NCBI GenBank assembly: GCA_002425885.1 | Contig: DINC01000326.1 | Span: forward strand, 1 to 7,720 | Direction: 5' to 3' | Length of the DNA stretch: 7,720 bases | From: Spirochaetia bacterium UBA5550 | GTDB taxonomy: Bacteria > Spirochaetota > UBA4802 > UBA5550 | Part shown: positions 6,599 through 7,720 of the stretch, one piece after another | How positions within the stretch are numbered: position 1 is the stretch's first letter | How the letters are laid out: every line of letters begins with the position of its first letter | Made by a program: the position numbers and the translations under genes | Notes under the pieces: generated by a model | The model's database searches: none | What the model was told of the DNA's origin: nothing | What the model saw: the letters and a program-made list of their open reading frames with translations, nothing else

Positions 6599-6937
6599 AT
6601 GATTACTGAAGAGAAAATCATGGGTGATGAGATAAATCTTATAAGTGAAATCAGGGAGGCGGAGAGAAAAGCTGAGGAGATGATCTCAGCGGCAAGGGCT
6701 GAAGGTGAGGCTGCCATAGAAAAAATTCGTGAGGAGTATAGAGAGAAGACACTTCTCGCAGAGAAAGAGTTTCAGTCCTCCAGGATTAAGACAATTGAGA
6801 ATGCGGCAGCAGATGCAGGAACCGAATCTCTCCGGTTATCTGAAGAGACTGAAAGAGATATATCCCGTTTAAAGCTGGATGCTGAAAAAAGCATTCATGG
6901 TGCGTCGGATTTTCTGATACGGAAGATTCTGGAGTAG
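6599..6937 (+). CDS. V/A-type ATPase peripheral-stalk subunit G/H
   Basis: This small hydrophilic protein is rich in Glu, Lys, Arg and Ala across most of its 112 residues, predicting one long coiled coil (about residues 10-95) with no membrane segment. Such a protein immediately before subunit I is typical of bacterial and archaeal V/A-type ATPase operons. There subunit H (AhaH, also called G) pairs with subunit E to form the peripheral stalks that hold the A3B3 head to subunit I. The first ATG (6599) gives 112 residues. An ATG at 6620 (residue 8) is preceded by GAAGAG and would give 105 residues; with the proposed transcription start it leaves a more usual leader, so either start is possible. 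The stop TAG is 6 bases before the next gene. Identification rests on composition, size and context more than on motifs. Confidence 0.8.
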   Translation: MITEEKIMGDEINLISEIREAERKAEEMISAARAEGEAAIEKIREEYREKTLLAEKEFQSSRIKTIENAAADAGTESLRLSEETERDISRLKLDAEKSIHGASDFLIRKILE

Positions 6938-6943
6938 GGAACC

Positions 6944-7720
6944 ATGGCTCTGAGCACAATGATAAAGGTGGTTGTTGCAGGGAGTTCAACTGAACTGGAC
7001 ACCTTTATGCTGGAGCTTCAGCATGCGGCGGTTTTTCATGTCACAGCACTTGTGAAGAAAAGTGAAACTATTCAGGAATATGTTGCCGGGGAGAACACCG
7101 GGCGGTTCAGCACATCCGGCTACAGCACTCTCTTCGAACTGAAAGAATTCCTCGACACCTTCCGGGAGAAGGAGAGTATGTGGACTAAACTATTCTCCCC
7201 GCTGAAAATAATTAAACGGGATAAATTCTACTCCGCAGTAAACTCGTTTGACGCTGATGAACTGATCCGCAGATCCGGCGCTCTCAGAAATCGAATAGAA
7301 CGCCTGAATGAAGAGAAAAAAACTCTCGCCGGAATTAACAGCAGGCTTGAACTATGGAAAGATATAACTGTTCCGCTTAATGATGCCGGTGAGTCCGGTG
7401 GATCATTCACCGCTGCGGGGATTGCAGCTTCAGAAAAAATAATTCTTATATCTGAATCCTCCGGCATCGACTGCCAGATACTTAAGCAGTATGAAAAGAA
7501 GACCGCGCTTATTCTTGCCTGCCATAAATCTGACAGAGACCGTCTTGATGAACTGATGCAGACCATGAGCTTTGAAAAAATTGATGTATCTGAAATTGCC
7601 GGCTCTCCGCAGCAGACATATTACTCCGGTAAAGTAAGGCTTGAAGAAATTGACAATGAACTGGATGCAGCCCGCGCTGAGGGAGTGAAGCTTCTTGAAC
7701 AGTATGACAATCTTACAATG
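6944..7720 (+). CDS. V/A-type ATPase subunit I, N-terminal part (runs off the window)
   Basis: The frame is open for 259 codons from ATG 6944 to the last base, with no stop. Subunit I (NtpI/AtpI, counterpart of eukaryotic subunit a) is normally about 600-700 residues. It has an N-terminal cytoplasmic arm that binds the peripheral stalks and a C-terminal membrane half that forms the ion half-channels. Only the arm is seen here. It begins with a family-like MALSTMIKVVVAG and an ELQHAAVFHV segment, then a helical region (about 105-140: LNEEKKTLAGINSRLELWKD). A second alpha/beta segment follows (about 165-215), then IAGSPQQTYYSGKVRLEEID leading into a second helix. No membrane helices are expected before the cut, and none are seen. 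AGGGA lies a few bases upstream. The ion-binding half, needed to judge Na+ or H+ specificity, is outside the window. Confidence 0.82.
   Translation, partial: MALSTMIKVVVAGSSTELDTFMLELQHAAVFHVTALVKKSETIQEYVAGENTGRFSTSGYSTLFELKEFLDTFREKESMWTKLFSPLKIIKRDKFYSAVNSFDADELIRRSGALRNRIERLNEEKKTLAGINSRLELWKDITVPLNDAGESGGSFTAAGIAASEKIILISESSGIDCQILKQYEKKTALILACHKSDRDRLDELMQTMSFEKIDVSEIAGSPQQTYYSGKVRLEEIDNELDAARAEGVKLLEQYDNLTM

Noticed and set aside
7228..7566. 112-codon minus-strand open frame opposite subunit I
   Set aside because: The translation is Ser/Arg-rich and unfamiliar, and it is fully overlapped by the continuous plus-strand subunit I frame.

Overview
The window is about 7.7 kb of ordinary-looking bacterial chromosome with moderate-to-low GC and AT-rich gaps between genes. 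It holds six protein-coding loci. Four are on the minus strand (a dedA-family gene, hppA, rlmA and nadB), and two at the right edge are on the plus strand (the first two genes of a V/A-type ATPase operon). I see no insertion sequence, phage gene, CRISPR array, tRNA or rRNA. A membrane pyrophosphatase next to a rotary V/A-type ATPase suggests an anaerobic or energy-limited bacterium that uses Na+ or H+ gradients. A spirochaete-like or Deferribacteres-like host is possible, but the sequence alone does not fix the taxon.

Layout from left to right. Positions 1-230 are non-coding, with a strong inverted repeat (129-165) and an intrinsic terminator for leftward transcription (197-223). Positions 231-848 encode a full-length DedA/SNARE-associated membrane protein that is interrupted by one in-frame TAA at codon 131, with family-like sequence continuing in the same frame. 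Its probable promoter is at 917-944. A second strong leftward terminator (1025-1060) closes hppA (1100-3436), a 778-residue membrane pyrophosphatase with residues expected of the K+-dependent class and a helix-6 glutamate in the position seen in Na+-pumping enzymes. Upstream of hppA is a 540-bp AT-rich gap with several inverted and direct repeats but no recognisable gene. Next comes a two-gene leftward unit, nadB then rlmA, joined by an ATGA stop/start overlap. nadB is transcribed from a promoter in a 217-bp divergent region. The opposite face of that region carries a good promoter (6551-6579) for the V/A-type ATPase operon, represented by the peripheral-stalk subunit G/H and the N-terminal 259 residues of subunit I, which runs off the window.

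Functional links. HppA would build an ion gradient from pyrophosphate, a by-product of biosynthesis, and the V/A-type ATPase would exchange ATP for the same kind of gradient. NadB starts de novo NAD synthesis, and RlmA methylates 23S rRNA. I see no novel multi-gene system. The points most worth a second look are the interrupted dedA, the predicted ion and K+ specificity of HppA, and the long repeat-containing hppA leader.
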